Source: Massilia sp. Bi118 (GTDB lineage: Bacteria; Pseudomonadota; Gammaproteobacteria; Burkholderiales; Burkholderiaceae_D). From it: DNA of 64,000 nt. Every line of letters begins with the position of its first letter. Positions within the stretch are counted from its first letter, which is position 1. The position numbers were made by a program, and so were the translations under genes. Under the pieces are notes generated by a model that was not told where the DNA came from, made no database searches, and was given only the letters and a program-made list of their open reading frames with translations. The stretch covers positions 227,101-291,100 of the forward strand of contig NZ_CAKKMV010000008.1 of assembly GCF_918697865.1 (NCBI RefSeq), written 5' to 3'. This document shows, piece by piece, positions 63,764-64,000 of the stretch.

Positions 63764-63792
63764 AAAAATGGACCCGGGTGGGTCCATTTTTG
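63764..63792 (+). terminator. Intrinsic terminator after the last Ala/Lys-rich gene
   Basis: AAAAATGGACCC pairs with GGGTCCATTTTT around GGGT-type loop bases, followed by GT. It lies 22 bases after the stop; it is symmetric enough to work in both directions. Confidence 0.85.
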
Positions 63793-63798
63793 TTAGCT

Positions 63799-63876
63799 CG
63801 TCGTCCCCGCGAAGGCGGGGATCCAAGTTATACGCGCTAACGTAACGCACGCAGAACCTGGATTCCCGCCTTCGCG
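63799..63876. repeat. Palindromic repeat, copy 6, right arm truncated
   Basis: The left arm CGTCGTCCCCGCGAAGG...CCAAG is intact. The right arm reads TGGATTCCCGCCTTCGCGC and then breaks off without the final GGGAACGACG. The sequence continues with unrelated, lower-GC DNA, so something has joined here. Confidence 0.8.
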
Positions 63877-63998
63877 CACTGCTGTCCAAGATAGTTCGTT
63901 ACCTCTTCGTTAAAGTCTACGTCGCTGTCTCGGTTGTAGTGTCCGGGCCTTTTTTCGACACGTTCGAAAAGGCTCGGGGTCGACAACAGGTGGCTCGA
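63837..63998 (-). CDS. Possible 3' end of a gene entering from outside the window
   Basis: A minus-strand frame is open for 53 residues from the window edge and stops inside repeat copy 6. The last residues (CAKAGIQVLRALR) are encoded by the repeat arm, and the part before reads ...YNRDSDVDFNEEVTNYLGQ. The repeat-derived ending suggests a gene whose original end was lost at the junction, or a chance frame. No family recognised; the remaining DNA is too short to decide. Confidence 0.25.
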   Translation of the reverse strand, partial: SSHLLSTPSLFERVEKRPGHYNRDSDVDFNEEVTNYLGQQCAKAGIQVLRALR

Positions 63999-64000
63999 AG

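Overview
The window looks like a chromosomal segment of a high-GC betaproteobacterium of the Oxalobacteraceae / Massilia type. Supporting signs are: a LysR / lipase-like protein / RND efflux arrangement like llpE-bpeEF-oprC of Burkholderiales, a complete paa (phenylacetate) cluster, a PEP-CTERM protein behind a sigma-54 type promoter, two extra IF-1 genes in tandem, and a dispersed palindromic repeat with a CCCGC-GAAGG-CGGG core. This assignment is inferred from gene content and composition, not from a marker gene. No rRNA, tRNA, CRISPR array, prophage or complete insertion sequence was seen.

Layout. 1-4.3 kb: end of a histidine utilisation operon (hutF fragment, hutD, hutI) running into a fused binding-protein/permease transporter. 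4.3-7.2 kb: a small protein, a candidate small RNA with its own terminator, then a GNAT / EamA pair, a glycine-zipper lipoprotein and an Mpo1-like membrane protein. 7.2-15.6 kb: a LysR regulator divergent from a 54-residue peptide, an LlpE-like hydrolase whose catalytic serine is a glutamate, and a tripartite RND pump whose inner-membrane gene carries a one-base frameshift. 15.6-22.3 kb: two DNA-repair glycosylases, two tandem IF-1 genes behind a strongly structured leader, a TPR lipoprotein, an HDOD protein, a chemoreceptor and a periplasmic Cache protein.

22.5-31.6 kb: a KamA-type radical SAM protein, an MFS carrier and an FAH-family enzyme on one strand, then a class III aminotransferase, a CMD-family protein, an S41 peptidase, and a yjgA-mogA-esterase operon divergent from pmbA. 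31.6-36.1 kb: pmbA, nfsB, an SGNH-like hydrolase, an M14 carboxypeptidase and a DUF2442 protein. 36.1-49.2 kb: paaX, then paaABCDE-G-H-I-K-J-Y-Z. PaaK makes phenylacetyl-CoA, PaaABCDE epoxidises it, PaaG forms the oxepin, PaaZ opens and oxidises it, and PaaH/PaaJ finish beta-oxidation to acetyl-CoA and succinyl-CoA. PaaI and PaaY remove dead-end thioesters. No paaF is present.

49.3-64 kb: a UvrD-like helicase, a cupin protein, an XRE/membrane-protein module with its own palindromic operator, a HAD phosphatase, a KTSC-like protein, a secreted PEP-CTERM metalloprotease, argH, several exported hydrolases (cyanophycinase-like, S33-like, M64), and two exported Ala/Lys-rich proteins. The last 120 bases hold a broken repeat copy joined to unfamiliar sequence. 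The most notable items are the structured RNA before the IF-1 pair, the serine-less LlpE, the pump frameshift, the sigma-54 site before the PEP-CTERM gene, the candidate small RNA near 4.7 kb, and the distribution of the palindromic repeats.
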